This document shows positions 25,402 through 35,900 of a DNA stretch of 64,000 bases, piece after piece. Source of the DNA: Zipacnadum sp036504235 (lineage in GTDB: Bacteria; Armatimonadota; Zipacnadia; Zipacnadales; Zipacnadaceae). Location: positions 33,673 to 97,672 of the forward strand of contig DASXVN010000017.1 in NCBI GenBank assembly GCA_036504235.1, written 5' to 3'. A model generated the notes under the pieces. It did no database searches, was not told where the DNA came from, and saw only the letters and a list, made by a program, of their open reading frames with translations. The translations under genes and the position numbers were made by a program. Position 1 is the first letter of the stretch, and each line of letters opens with the position of its first letter.

Positions 25402-25520
25402 TATATTAATATGTCCTCTGTTTGCGTTCCGTCGCACTCTGCTGAACAACCCCGACCATCCCGTCGCGGGGCTTCGCCCCACGCCGGGCCCGGGTAATAT
25501 CTGAAGGAGCTGAACTCAAC

Positions 25521-26501
25521 ATGCCACTCGTCACTAGTTACCAGGTTCTCTCGGACGCCCTCGCGGGCGGCTACGCCATTGGCGCTTTCAACGCCAATAA
25601 CCTCGAGTCGGTCAAGGCCGTCATCGAGGCCTCCGCCGAGAAGGAGTCTCCCGTTATCCTGCAGGTCAGCCAGGGCGCCATCCAGTACGCCGGTCTCGAA
25701 GAGGCGGCCGGAATGGTCAAGACCGTCGCCGACAAGGTCAGCATCCCCGTGGTGCTCCACCTGGACCACGGCACCTCCTGGGAGCAGAACGTGCAGTGCC
25801 TGAGGGCGGGCTTCACCTCCCTCATGTACGACGGTTCCAAGGAGACCTTCGAGGTCAATATCGAGAACACCAGCTCCATCGTGCGCATGGGCCATGCCTG
25901 CGGCGTGCCCGTAGAGGCCGAGCTGGGCCTGATCCCCAAGGTCGAGGAACTGCTCTCCACCGAGCAACTCAAGCCCATGACCGAGGGCGACTGCGTTAAC
26001 ATCAACGAACTGCTCAGCGACGAGCAGAAAGAGTACCTGTACTCGAAGATGACCAACGTCGAGCAGGCCGCGGAGTTCGTGGAGCGGACCGGCGTGGACA
26101 GCTTGGCCGTCGCCGTGGGCAACATTCACGGCGTCCCCGGCAAGGGCTCGCAGATCGACTTCGAGCACCTGACCAAGCTGCAGGCCGCCACCGGGATTCC
26201 CCTGGTCCTGCACGGTTCCTCGGGCACCCCCGACGATCAGCTCAAGCGCGCCTGTGGGATGGGCCTGAGCAAGATCAACGTGGCCACCCACCTGTCCCGC
26301 GTGTTCATCATGGGCATCGCCGAGGCGCTGGCCAAGAACCCGGCGGAGAAGGACTTCCGCAAGGTACTCGGCCCCGGCATGAAGAAGATCAAGGAGACCG
26401 TGTACGAGTACATCGACCTGTTCGGCAGCGAGGGCAAGGCCCCGGCCAACTGGATGTGCGGCGCGACGGGCGTCAAGATCACCAAAGAGTCGCCCGAGTA
26501 G
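25521..26501 (+). CDS. fba: Class II fructose-bisphosphate aldolase
   Basis: 326 residues, a Zn-dependent TIM barrel that splits fructose 1,6-bisphosphate. Metal and catalytic residues lie in 'VVLHLDHGTSWEQ' (about 79-91), 'VEAELGLIPKVEE', 'GNIHGVPGKG' and 'VLHGSSGTPDDQL', followed by 'KINVATHL'. A longer insert ('LLSTEQLKPMTEGDCVNINELL') follows the Glu region compared with short forms. GAAGGAG precedes the ATG. Hairpins lie on both sides, so it is probably transcribed alone. Confidence 0.94.
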   Translation: MPLVTSYQVLSDALAGGYAIGAFNANNLESVKAVIEASAEKESPVILQVSQGAIQYAGLEEAAGMVKTVADKVSIPVVLHLDHGTSWEQNVQCLRAGFTSLMYDGSKETFEVNIENTSSIVRMGHACGVPVEAELGLIPKVEELLSTEQLKPMTEGDCVNINELLSDEQKEYLYSKMTNVEQAAEFVERTGVDSLAVAVGNIHGVPGKGSQIDFEHLTKLQAATGIPLVLHGSSGTPDDQLKRACGMGLSKINVATHLSRVFIMGIAEALAKNPAEKDFRKVLGPGMKKIKETVYEYIDLFGSEGKAPANWMCGATGVKITKESPE

Positions 26502-26516
26502 CAGTCACGACCCCCT

Positions 26517-26549
26517 TTCGGCTCCTCTCGCTCTGCGGGAGGAGCCGAA
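26517..26549 (+). terminator. Hairpin terminator after fba
   Basis: TTCGGCTCCT pairs with AGGAGCCGAA across a short loop, 15 bases after the fba stop; a short T-rich stretch (CGTTTAAG) follows. Confidence 0.65.
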
Positions 26550-26674
26550 TCGTTTAAGGGGACGCTCCGCCCGGATTATCCGCACCTGACCTCTCCCCGG
26601 TGGGAACCCGGAGTCCGCCTGGATAGTCGTACGCAACGAAGACTATTCCTGTGTTGCGAAGGAGATGTCATATC

Positions 26675-27889
26675 ATGCCCCATGCTCACCGACTTGCCTG
26701 TCTGTGCGCGTTGACCCTCGCCCTGCTGGCCGCTAGCGGCGCGGTGAGGGCCGCCGGTAGCGCCGCCCAGATCGAGGACGCTTGCCGAGCCGACCTGGCT
26801 CACCGCCTGCACCTGGACCTGGCGGAGATTTCCGTAGTCAAGACGGAGCCGGTGACGTGGGACAGCGGCGCCTGGGGCCTGCAGCGACCGGGGATGGTTT
26901 ACACCAAGGCGCTGGTACCCGGCCTCCGCGTCGAGCTCAAGGCCCGCGCCTACCGCTACTACTATCATACCGGCGGCGACGGCCTCCAGTACGCGGGCCG
27001 CGCGGACCTGTGGGACGCTTCGGCGCTGTACCTGGAACCCATCGCGGACGAGCCCAACCTCAACGGAAACCTGGTCCAGCTTTCGCTGCTGGGCACCAAT
27101 CCGCAGATCGTCCTGAGCGGCGTTTCCGATTTCGCCCTGCAGACCAACGGCGCGATCCTGGCCACGCGGCGGACCTCGCGCTCCGGCTTTGACCTGGTGT
27201 ACCTGATGCCCAACTCGGAGCCGGGACCCGCAGCCGCAGAGGGCAGAGTCCTGACCGGCGCGTTCGCGCTGGCCTGTCCGGTGCTGTCGCCGGCGGGCGA
27301 CCGGTACGCCGTGTTCTTCCGCCCGATGGTGGGCATGCCCTGGGCCGTGGAGCGCGGCGCGCTGGGCGGCAAGCCCGAGGCGTTGCCGGACCTGCCGGTG
27401 ACGGGCCAGCCGCAAGCTCTGGCCTGGGACCAAGCGGGCCTGCTGGCCACCGTCCGCACCGACCAGGAACTCAAGCGCTTCCGCCTGGTGGAGAAAGACG
27501 GGGCGGAGAGCTGGGAAGCCGCGGGCAGTATGCCTGCGGGCGACCCGGGCTTTGCCACGATGCTCAGCAAGTCCACCAGCCTGATCATCGAGAACGCCCC
27601 GGCGGGCGACCCGGGCGGTACGGATCATCCCTCCACCCGCATTTACGAGAAGTTCTTCCTGGGAGACGAGAGAAATATCGCCGTACTGGACAACTTCGTT
27701 ATGACGCAGGTGGAAGTAACGCCGAGCCTGCGCTTTGCCCTGATCGTAGGGAGACGCGACGAGGTGCAGAAGGCTTACACGGTGGACCTGCACACCGGAG
27801 AGATTCTGGAAACGCTGCCCGATACCGCGGGCCCGATCCACTTGTTCGTCCGGCCCTCACACTGGGAGCCGCCCCTCCGGGGCTGGTAG
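26675..27889 (+). CDS. Secreted protein, possible beta-propeller, unknown
   Basis: 404 residues from the ATG at 26675, with GAAGGAG upstream; an upstream TTG is less likely. A signal peptide (1-26, ending 'AVRAA') is followed by a domain of about 75 residues with 'DLAEISVVKTEPVTWDSGAWGL' and 'GLRVELKARAYRYYYHTG', a pattern seen at the N-terminus of various secreted bacterial proteins. A repeat-rich beta region (about 130-400) could be a propeller. No enzymatic motif is seen. Confidence 0.6.
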   Translation: MPHAHRLACLCALTLALLAASGAVRAAGSAAQIEDACRADLAHRLHLDLAEISVVKTEPVTWDSGAWGLQRPGMVYTKALVPGLRVELKARAYRYYYHTGGDGLQYAGRADLWDASALYLEPIADEPNLNGNLVQLSLLGTNPQIVLSGVSDFALQTNGAILATRRTSRSGFDLVYLMPNSEPGPAAAEGRVLTGAFALACPVLSPAGDRYAVFFRPMVGMPWAVERGALGGKPEALPDLPVTGQPQALAWDQAGLLATVRTDQELKRFRLVEKDGAESWEAAGSMPAGDPGFATMLSKSTSLIIENAPAGDPGGTDHPSTRIYEKFFLGDERNIAVLDNFVMTQVEVTPSLRFALIVGRRDEVQKAYTVDLHTGEILETLPDTAGPIHLFVRPSHWEPPLRGW

Positions 27890-27938
27890 ACGGGCCGCGA
27901 GACTAGCCACTTTATCCAAACCAAAGGACGACCGAATC

Positions 27939-29369
27939 ATGAACGACGCCGCTGTTGAGATCCTACAAGACCTGATTTTGCGCACCCCTTCGGCCGATTT
28001 CGCCGCGCGCCAGCAGTCCTGGCGCGAGGAACTGGCCGCGGAGTATCCCGCCGCCGCCGCCGAGCGGCAGGACGAGATCGCCGAGCTGCTGGCGGAGAAC
28101 GCCATTGACCTACGCTCGGTGCTGGCCGACTGGCGACTGAAGTGCTGGAAAAACCATCCGCACTCGGATAGCTGCGTCGTGCTGCGCGAGCCGGAACTGG
28201 CCGCCATGTCCGCCGCGAATCTCGCGCTGCTCCACGAGTGGGGCCGCACCGACGAGGCCCTCGCCGCGGAGGCGGAGATTACCAGTCTGGCCGAGTCCAA
28301 TCTGGTGCGTCTCACCCGGATGAGCTTCGCCGGGCAGACCAATGTCTACTGGGGCAACGACTACGCCGCTCACCTGCGCCCGGCCATGCGCCGCGGCGCG
28401 GCCCTGGTGACGACCAACCCGGTGCTGGTCAATGTGGCGCGCAAGGAAGACCCGGCGCACTGGACCGCTGTGCGCGACGCCCTGCGCGCGAAGTACCCGA
28501 ACTATAGCCCGGTGGAGCTGGGCTACGCCCTGACCATTCAGGTGGTCGTGGCCAACGCCAAGCTGCTGCGGCCGATCTGGGAGCTGACCAATGAGCAGTA
28601 CGGCTACGTCAGCCTGCAGCTTTCCCCGGAGTGCGCCACGGACGCTGAGAAGATGATCGCCGAGGCCACCTGGGTCTGGGAGCAGCTCACCGCGGAGCTG
28701 GGCGGCAAGCCCAACACCGTGTTCAAGGTGCCGGGGACCAAGGCCGGCCTGGAAGTGGCGGCCGCGCTGACCAGCCGGGGCATCGGCGTCAACGTGACGG
28801 TCATGTTCGCCTTGGCCCAGCAGATCGCGTTCGCCGCGGTCATCGAGAAGAACAGCACCGCACCCGTCAGCTTCCGCACGCAGATGGACGGGCGCCTGGA
28901 CGATCCGGTGGGTGACGAGATGCAGGCTGCCGGCGTCAGCGACTGGGAAGAAGTCAAGAAGTGGTGCACGACGGCGATCCGCCAGCGCGAGTACCGGCTG
29001 CTCTCCAAGGACCCGCTGGCCGGGGGCCTGGGCTGCTTTAAGTCCTACCCGCTGCCCGCCGCCGGACGCGGGGTCTGGAACATCCTGCGCTCCATCCACA
29101 ACGAGCCGGAAGTACCGCTGTACATCACGATCTTCCCGGACCGCCAGGCGCAGTTCGACGAGGAGCCGCGCGAGATTGACCCGCAGGGCATGTGGGCGCC
29201 GCTGCCCGCCGGCTACCTGGACAAGCTCAACCAGAGCCAGCTCTTCCGCCAGGCCTTTGAGCCGGACGGCCTGCGCCCCGAGGAGTTCGAGAGCTTCCTC
29301 CCCAGCGAGCGAACGCTGGCGCAATTCTGCGCCAGCTACCGCGAATATCTCGACTGGGTCGCCGAGTAG
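27939..29369 (+). CDS. Transaldolase-family protein
   Basis: 476 residues. The central part has transaldolase features: 'VSLQLSPECATDAEKMIAEATWV', then 'NTVFKVPGTKAGLEVAAALTSRGIGVNVTVMFALAQQ', in which the Lys of 'FKVPGT' is the Schiff-base lysine. The protein is much longer than the usual 215-380, with an extra N-terminal helical domain of about 100 residues and a long C-terminal extension. It may act on a different sugar phosphate. A terminator follows. The start is at an ATG after AAAGGACG. Confidence 0.7.
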   Translation: MNDAAVEILQDLILRTPSADFAARQQSWREELAAEYPAAAAERQDEIAELLAENAIDLRSVLADWRLKCWKNHPHSDSCVVLREPELAAMSAANLALLHEWGRTDEALAAEAEITSLAESNLVRLTRMSFAGQTNVYWGNDYAAHLRPAMRRGAALVTTNPVLVNVARKEDPAHWTAVRDALRAKYPNYSPVELGYALTIQVVVANAKLLRPIWELTNEQYGYVSLQLSPECATDAEKMIAEATWVWEQLTAELGGKPNTVFKVPGTKAGLEVAAALTSRGIGVNVTVMFALAQQIAFAAVIEKNSTAPVSFRTQMDGRLDDPVGDEMQAAGVSDWEEVKKWCTTAIRQREYRLLSKDPLAGGLGCFKSYPLPAAGRGVWNILRSIHNEPEVPLYITIFPDRQAQFDEEPREIDPQGMWAPLPAGYLDKLNQSQLFRQAFEPDGLRPEEFESFLPSERTLAQFCASYREYLDWVAE

Positions 29370-29400
29370 CAGGAATCCGCCGCACCCAGCAGGAAACGAC

Positions 29401-29434
29401 CGCCGCCACCTCCCTGAGGTGGCGGCGTTTTTCT
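29401..29434 (+). terminator. Rho-independent terminator after transaldolase-like gene
   Basis: CGCCGCCACCTC pairs with GAGGTGGCGGCG and is followed by TTTTTCTT, about 32 bases after the stop. Confidence 0.9.
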
Positions 29435-29461
29435 TACCACTTGCAGTCAACGAGGCGACCC

Positions 29462-31696
29462 ATGAGCGAACGACAACCCCTGATGATCGCGGATTTTGCG
29501 GCCCTGCGCCGGAAGATCGCCTCGCCGCCGGCGGGTCTGGGCGAGTTGCTGGAGCGGTTCAACACCAAGCTGGCCGCCGACGAGGACTTCCGCCGATCCA
29601 ACCTCTACCTGCCCGCGCTGCTGGGGGACTCGGCGGCCCGCGAGCAGGCCCGGACCCAGATTCTGGCGGGAGCCGCGGACTACGGGAGCCGCCCGGACAA
29701 CGACTACCAGTTTGACGTACACACCTGGTGCTCGGCGGCACCCGGGATGCGCTGGGCGATCTACTTCGACTGGCTGGACTGCGCGGGGGTGTGGACTGAG
29801 GCGGAACGGATCGCGGTCGCGGAGGGCCTGCTGCACTTTGGCTACACCCACTGCGTGAACACGCTGCGCTCGCGCTTCCCCATGGCCGATAACCAGTCGC
29901 TGTCCATGTCGCTGTACTCGGCGGTGATCGGCCACGTCTTCTCCACCTGCGCCCCGGTGGCGGAGCGGGCCGCGGCGCTGCGCGACTACGGCTTGAGCCA
30001 GATGGAAATCCGCCTGGGCGTGGCCCCGCCGGAGGGCTACATGGGCGAGGGCTCTACCTACCAGAGTCTCGTGGTCGCGCCGGTGACGATGTGGATCGGC
30101 GCCTTTCTGAGCAGCCTGCAGGGACCCGGCGTGCTCACCCGCCGCTGGGCGCCGATGAACGCCACGCTGCTGGATGTCCTGAAGGTCGAGTCGCTGCTCG
30201 CCGACCCCGGGCAACTGCTGCCGCCGTGGGACCACTACGGCTGGCAGCGGCAATCCAACCTGGCCGCCCTCACTTACTATGCGAGCGCCACGGGCCAGCC
30301 GGAGTTACTGGCCGGCGCCGGGACGATCTGGGACCGCAAAGACTTCATCGCCTGGGTCAGCGACGACCGGATGTGGGCACTGACCTACTGGCCCGAGCAG
30401 CCGGTGGTCGCCCCCGCGCGGCCGGTGCTCAGCGGCTGGTCGCTGCCCGGCACCGCGGCGGCCATTGACCACGCGCCCGGCGCCAGCCGGCTGATGCTGG
30501 CCTGGGACCGCTGCTGTTTTGACCGCCAGGGCCTCGCCCGTCAGCAGGTCAACCCCAACCACCTCATGTACTCGCAGGGCGGCGAGCCGATCTTCGGCGA
30601 CGGGGTGACCGGGGACGGCACGCCTTTCCTGCCGGTGACCACCGAGGAGATCGTCGCCCCGCTGGACGCCGAGGAACGGGAGTTGATCACCGCGCAGTAC
30701 GGCAGCCTGGAGCGCTGGGCCACGGGCCAGCAGCCGGGCCTGATCGGCGCGGCCAACACGGTGTTGCTGGACGGCGAGTGGGGCTACTTCCCGCCGGGAG
30801 CGCGCCGGGGCCAGCTCGTGGCCGAGTCCCGCGAGAGCGGCCTGCACGTGGTGACCGCCGAGTCGCTGGACTACTACCAGCCGCGCTACGACCTGACCCG
30901 CGCGCGCCGCACCGTCGCGGTCAGCGCCTCCGGGCTGGCCTGGATCGTGGATGACTACTGCGCCGCCAGTGCCCACCGCTTCACGTGGCAAACCTACCTG
31001 CGACGCGGCTGCCGGCTGGAGGGTGACGGCCTGACCCTGACCACCAGCGGCGGGCAACAGCTTCGCCTGGCCTGGACCGAGGGCGTGACCGCGAGCCTGA
31101 CGGAGGTCGCGAACTTCCCGGTGCAGGACCAGGGTATCGAGGGGCGCTGCTGGCCGGAGGCCGGTAGCCAGCGGCTGCTGCTGGAGGAGACGGGGGACCG
31201 CGCGAAGTTCGTGGTTTGCCTGCTCCCGGGCGGCAGCGACGATCTGCGGGTGGAGACGGTGGGCCCCAACCACTGGCGCGCCACCTGGGTGGGCGGCAGC
31301 GAGGAGTTCCGCCTGCCCGCCTCGGCCGACGCCCCGGTGGCGCCTCTCCCCTACCCGCTGGAGGGCCTCTGCGACCTGGACGCGGAGCCCTTCGACCTGC
31401 TCGACGAGCCGACCGAGGCGCTGCTCGCGGCGCTGGTGGCCCCCGACAAGGACGCCTGGCGGCACACCGTCCGGGCCATGCAGACGCTGACCATGCGCGG
31501 CGTGGCGGAGGCGTTTCCGCTGATCGAGAAGCTGCTGCGGGATGCCGAGCAGCGCTACCAGACCCAGGCGGTGGCGGCCTGGTGCCTGGGCCATGCCCGG
31601 TATCGCGCCGCACTGCCCAGTCTGCAGCGCGCGGCGCGCGCCCCGGAGACGAACATCGGCTTCCGCAGCCGCTGCGCCCTGGAGGCGATGGAGTAG
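29462..31696 (+). CDS. Heparinase II/III-like polysaccharide lyase family protein
   Basis: 744 residues from the ATG at 29462, with GAGG upstream; a TTG 21 bases earlier is possible. The N-terminal half is an alpha toroid (about 30-290, 'HTWCSAAPGMRWAIYFDW', 'PMADNQSLSMSLYSAVIGHVF'). A central beta-sandwich follows (about 330-620, 'YYQPRYDLTRARRTVAVS', 'IVDDYCAASAHRFTW'), as in heparinase II/III. The last about 70 residues resemble HEAT-type repeats ('AVAAWCLGHARYRAALPSLQRAA'). There is no signal peptide, so it may be cytoplasmic and act on imported oligosaccharides. Confidence 0.7.
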   Translation: MSERQPLMIADFAALRRKIASPPAGLGELLERFNTKLAADEDFRRSNLYLPALLGDSAAREQARTQILAGAADYGSRPDNDYQFDVHTWCSAAPGMRWAIYFDWLDCAGVWTEAERIAVAEGLLHFGYTHCVNTLRSRFPMADNQSLSMSLYSAVIGHVFSTCAPVAERAAALRDYGLSQMEIRLGVAPPEGYMGEGSTYQSLVVAPVTMWIGAFLSSLQGPGVLTRRWAPMNATLLDVLKVESLLADPGQLLPPWDHYGWQRQSNLAALTYYASATGQPELLAGAGTIWDRKDFIAWVSDDRMWALTYWPEQPVVAPARPVLSGWSLPGTAAAIDHAPGASRLMLAWDRCCFDRQGLARQQVNPNHLMYSQGGEPIFGDGVTGDGTPFLPVTTEEIVAPLDAEERELITAQYGSLERWATGQQPGLIGAANTVLLDGEWGYFPPGARRGQLVAESRESGLHVVTAESLDYYQPRYDLTRARRTVAVSASGLAWIVDDYCAASAHRFTWQTYLRRGCRLEGDGLTLTTSGGQQLRLAWTEGVTASLTEVANFPVQDQGIEGRCWPEAGSQRLLLEETGDRAKFVVCLLPGGSDDLRVETVGPNHWRATWVGGSEEFRLPASADAPVAPLPYPLEGLCDLDAEPFDLLDEPTEALLAALVAPDKDAWRHTVRAMQTLTMRGVAEAFPLIEKLLRDAEQRYQTQAVAAWCLGHARYRAALPSLQRAARAPETNIGFRSRCALEAME

Positions 31697-31700
31697 CCGC

Positions 31701-32801
31701 TCAGGCGCGGTACGCGCGGACCAGGTCCATCGTGCGCGCGGCGATCTCCGCGTCGGGAACGCCGCGCACACGGTAAATGACGCCGCCGGTCAGGCGCTGC
31801 GCGCGGAGGGCCGCGACGAAGGGCGCGTAGTCCACGTCCAGATTCAGCGGCAAGTTGCCCACGCGCCGGCGAATCTCGCCGACAACCTCAAAGGCCGGCG
31901 GGAAACCGCGGTCGTCGCCCAGCCAGAGGCCCTTGAGGTCCCGCACGGAGGCGACCGCCTCCAGCAGATGCCGCCCGTTGCCGTGGATATGGACGCCGCC
32001 GCCGTCAAACTCGGCGAAAGCCTGCTCCAGCACCGGCCGGCCCCACTGTTCGAAGTAGTCCACCGAGGTCATGTGGAAGGGGTCCACGCTCTCCGAGAGG
32101 ATGCGGCCGGGCACCCACTGGAGCATGTTGCTGCAGGTGCCGCCGCAGACCAGCGGCGCGTGCGCGAAGAAGGCCCGCTGCACGGCCCGGTTGACCTCCC
32201 AGGCCAGCGTCGTCGCCGCGCACACCGTCTCGGGGCGCTCGATCAGGTCCATATAGGTGCGCGTGGCCCCGACCAGCTCGAAGACGAAGTTCAGCCCGTT
32301 GATGAGGATGAAGTGGCTGGTGCCGAACCGGTCGCCGGCCCCCTCCACGAAGACCTGCAACTGGTGGAGATAGCGCTGAAACCACTCGTGCTGCGGGTCA
32401 AAACGCAGCCCGGACAGCTCCGCCCAGTCGTGCAGCAGCGGCGCCATCATCGAGGAAATCCAGCCGGTGTCGGGGTCGCTGGTGAACTGCACGTCACCGC
32501 CGAGCAGCCCGCCATAGAGTCCCTGGTCCATCTCGGTGAGGTAGGCACTGGGCACCGAATCGTCGGGAATCCCGGCGCGTTCGCGCAGATACTCGTCCCA
32601 AAAGGCGATCCGCTCCACCGGGTCTGGGTAGTCGCAGGGACCGGCGGGATGCCGCTCCGCGAAGGCGCGCAGCGCTGGGCTGGGCAGGTTCATGGTGGCT
32701 AGCACCAGGCTCATATCCCGGTCCCCGTAGAGGCCCCGCAGGCGCTCCAGGACCAGCGGCAACTGGGGACAGTAGCTGAGATGCTCGAGATTGGCGGGCA
32801 T
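31701..32801 (-). CDS. Uroporphyrinogen decarboxylase (URO-D)-like protein
   Basis: 366 residues from the ATG at 32801 with GAGGAG upstream; the longer frame overlaps the uvrA start and is rejected. The fold signs of the URO-D/methyltransferase superfamily are present ('DRFGTSHFILINGLNFVFELVGA', 'VHIHGNGRHLLEAVASVRDL', 'NLPLNLDVDYA'). It is not a typical HemE, since the N-terminal Arg-rich signature is absent, so it may be a corrinoid methyltransferase or a catabolic relative. It is divergent from uvrA. Confidence 0.65.
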   Translation of the reverse strand: MPANLEHLSYCPQLPLVLERLRGLYGDRDMSLVLATMNLPSPALRAFAERHPAGPCDYPDPVERIAFWDEYLRERAGIPDDSVPSAYLTEMDQGLYGGLLGGDVQFTSDPDTGWISSMMAPLLHDWAELSGLRFDPQHEWFQRYLHQLQVFVEGAGDRFGTSHFILINGLNFVFELVGATRTYMDLIERPETVCAATTLAWEVNRAVQRAFFAHAPLVCGGTCSNMLQWVPGRILSESVDPFHMTSVDYFEQWGRPVLEQAFAEFDGGGVHIHGNGRHLLEAVASVRDLKGLWLGDDRGFPPAFEVVGEIRRRVGNLPLNLDVDYAPFVAALRAQRLTGGVIYRVRGVPDAEIAARTMDLVRAYRA

Positions 32802-32970
32802 AGGCTCACTCCTCACAGGGGCTAATGGCACCAGTTTCGCCGCCGAGTGCGCCAAGTCCTTATTGCGAGACCGACGCGAACGGGAGCGGCCCTTTTCTCG
32901 TCTAACGAGGGTAAGCGGAGCGAGCGTTTGGCTCGCGACCGCAATCCACCACCGGTAGGAGACTCCCCTT

Positions 32971-35900
32971 TTGTTAGTTGACGGCATCAACATCGAGGGC
33001 GCGCGCGAGCACAACCTGCGCGGCGTCAAGGTGAGCTTGCCCCGGCATCAGCTCATTGTCTTCACGGGCCTCAGCGGCTCGGGCAAGTCTTCCCTGGCTT
33101 TCGACACGCTCTACGCCGAGGGCCAGCGGCTCTACGTCGAGTCGCTGTCCCCCTATGCCCGCCAGTTCATGCGGCAACTGCCTCGCCCGCGCGTGGACCG
33201 CATCGAGGGGCTGTGCCCCTCGGTCGCCATCCAGCAGGGCTCGCGCAGCCACAACCCGCGCTCGACCGTGGCCACCATCACCGAGCTGTACGACTACCTG
33301 CGGGTCATGTACGCGACCATCGGCGAGGCCCACTGCCCGCAGTGCGACCGACCGCTGCAGGCCCAGAGCCGCCAAAGCATCCTCGATCAGGTGCGCACCC
33401 TCAACCGCGACCACGCGGTGCAGCTCCTCGCTCCCCTGGTCGTGGGCCGGCGCGGGCAGTTCCGGGAGCTTTTCGAGGACCTGCGCAAGCGCGGCTACGC
33501 GCGAGCTCGGGTGGACGGGGAGATCTGCTCCCTGGACCAGCCGCCGCGCTTGGAACGCTATGCGCGGCACGACGTCGAGGTCGTGGTGGATCGCCTGCCG
33601 CGCCACACCAAGGAGCCGGGTCGCCTGGAGGAGGCGGTGGATGGCGCGCTGGAGCGCGGCGAGGACAGCCTGCTGGTGCTGCTCCCGGACGGCCAGGAGT
33701 TGCGCCTGAGCCGCAGTTCGGCCTGTCCCGACTGCGGGGTCAGCCTCCCCGAGATGACGCCGGCCAGCTTCTCCTTCAACAGCCCGCGCGGCATGTGCCC
33801 CACCTGCGAGGGGCTGGGCGTGTGCCGACAACTGGACCCGAGCTTGCTGGTCGAGGACCCCGAACTATCGCTCCGGGCCGGCGCGGTGCCGCTGCTGGAG
33901 CGCCTGCTGCGGCGGCGCGACTGGCACTGGCTGGAGGGCGTGGCCGAGCACTTCGACTTCTCCCTCGACACCCCGTGGCAGGAACTGACCGAGACGGAGC
34001 GGCAGATCGTCATGCACGGCAGCGAGGAGCGCATCGAGTACCTCTATCGCCATTCGCGCGCCGGTTGGGTCTGGCGGCATCACGGTCCCTGGGAGGGGCT
34101 GCTGCCCTGGTTCATGCGCCGCTACAAGCGCACCGTGGCCGGACCGCTGCACAAGGCGCTGGACCAACTGATCGTCGCCAGCACCTGTCCCGACTGCCAC
34201 GGCCAGCGGCTCTGCCGGACCGCGCTGGCGGTGCGCCTCGGCGGACGGACGCTGGCCGAGGTGCTGACGATGTCCATCGCGGAGGCGCACGCCTTCTTCA
34301 CCGAACTGAAGCTGAGCGCCACCGCCGAACAGATCGCCGAGGAGCCGCTCAAGGAAGTCCGCGAGCGTCTGGCCTTCCTGGAGTACGTCGGCCTGCCCTA
34401 CCTGAACCTGAACCGCACCGCACCCACACTCTCCGGCGGGGAGGCCCAGCGCCTGCGGCTGGCCAGCCAGATCGGCTCGGGGCTGACCGATTGCCTCTAC
34501 GTACTGGACGAGCCCAGCATCGGCCTGCATCACCGCGACCAGGGGCAACTCATCGAATCCCTGCGGCGGCTGCGCGACCAGGGCAACACCATCCTGGTGG
34601 TCGAGCATGACGAACAGACCATCCGCAGCGCCGACTGGGTGGTGGATTTCGGCCCCGGAGCGGGCGAGCGCGGCGGCGAGATCGTGGCCGCCGGCACGCC
34701 CGCGCAGATCCGCCGCAGCCGCACCCTGACCGGCGACTACCTGGCCGGACGCCGGCGCATTGAGGTCCCCGCGACTCGCCGCCCGCTCACCGGCGCGGCC
34801 CTGACCCTGCACGGAGCGCGCGCCCACAACCTGCGCGACGTGACCGTGTCCTTCCCGCTGGACTCCTATCTCTGCGTGACCGGCGTCTCCGGCTCCGGCA
34901 AAAGCTCGCTGATCACCGACACCCTGTACCCGGCGCTGGCCCGCGCGCTCCACCAGGCGCAAGTCCCGGTCGGCGCGCACGAGCGCCTGGAGGGCACGGA
35001 GCATCTGGACAAGGTCGTGATGATCGACCAGGCGCCGATTGGCCGCACCCCGCGCAGCAATCCGGCCACCTACACCGGCGTCTTCACGCTGATTCGCGAC
35101 CTGTACACCCAGCTCCCGGAGGCGCGGACCCGCGGTTATAAGCCGGGGCGGTTCAGCTTCAACGTGGCCGCCGGGCGCTGCCCGGAGTGCGAGGGGTACG
35201 GGGCGGTGCGGCTGGAGGCGGACTTTCTCGCCGAGGTCTGGGTGCCCTGCGAGAAGTGTGGCGGGCAGCGCTTTGACCGCGAGACCCTGGAGATCACCTA
35301 CCGCGGCGCGAATATCGCCGAGGTCCTGGACATGGAAATCACCGAGGCGCGGGAGCACTTCGCCCAGCAGCCGCGCATCGCCCGACAGCTCCAGACGCTG
35401 ATCGAGGTCGGCCTGGGGTACGTGAAGCTCGGCCAGGCGGCGACCACCCTCTCCGGCGGCGAGGCCCAGCGGGTCAAGCTGGCCAAGGAGTTGGCGCGAC
35501 CGCGACGCCTTGTCAGCGACGACGGGCGAGACGCCCGTCCTACCGGAGCACCGGCGCGACAACGCGGGCGAACGCTGTACGTGCTGGACGAGCCGACCGT
35601 CGGGCTGCATTTCGAGGACGTGCGCCGACTACTGGAGGTCCTGCAGCGGTTTGTGGACGAGGGGCACACGGTGCTGGTCGTCGAGCATCACCCTGACCTG
35701 ATCAAGTGCGCGGACTGGGTGATTGACCTGGGGCCGGAGGGCGGGGAGGGCGGCGGCCGGGTGCTCGCCTGCGGCACGCCGGAGCAGATCGCGGCGTGCC
35801 CGGAGTCGTACACCGGCCAGATGCTGCGCGAGGTACTGCCCGGCGCGGCGGTCCCCGCGGCCCCCAGTCTGCCGCGCCGACGGAGCCGCCAGCGCACCGA

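Noticed and set aside
33865..35610. 581-codon antisense frame in uvrA
   Set aside because: The opposite strand encodes highly conserved UvrA motifs; the antisense product is a low-complexity, Gln/Arg/Gly-rich shadow.
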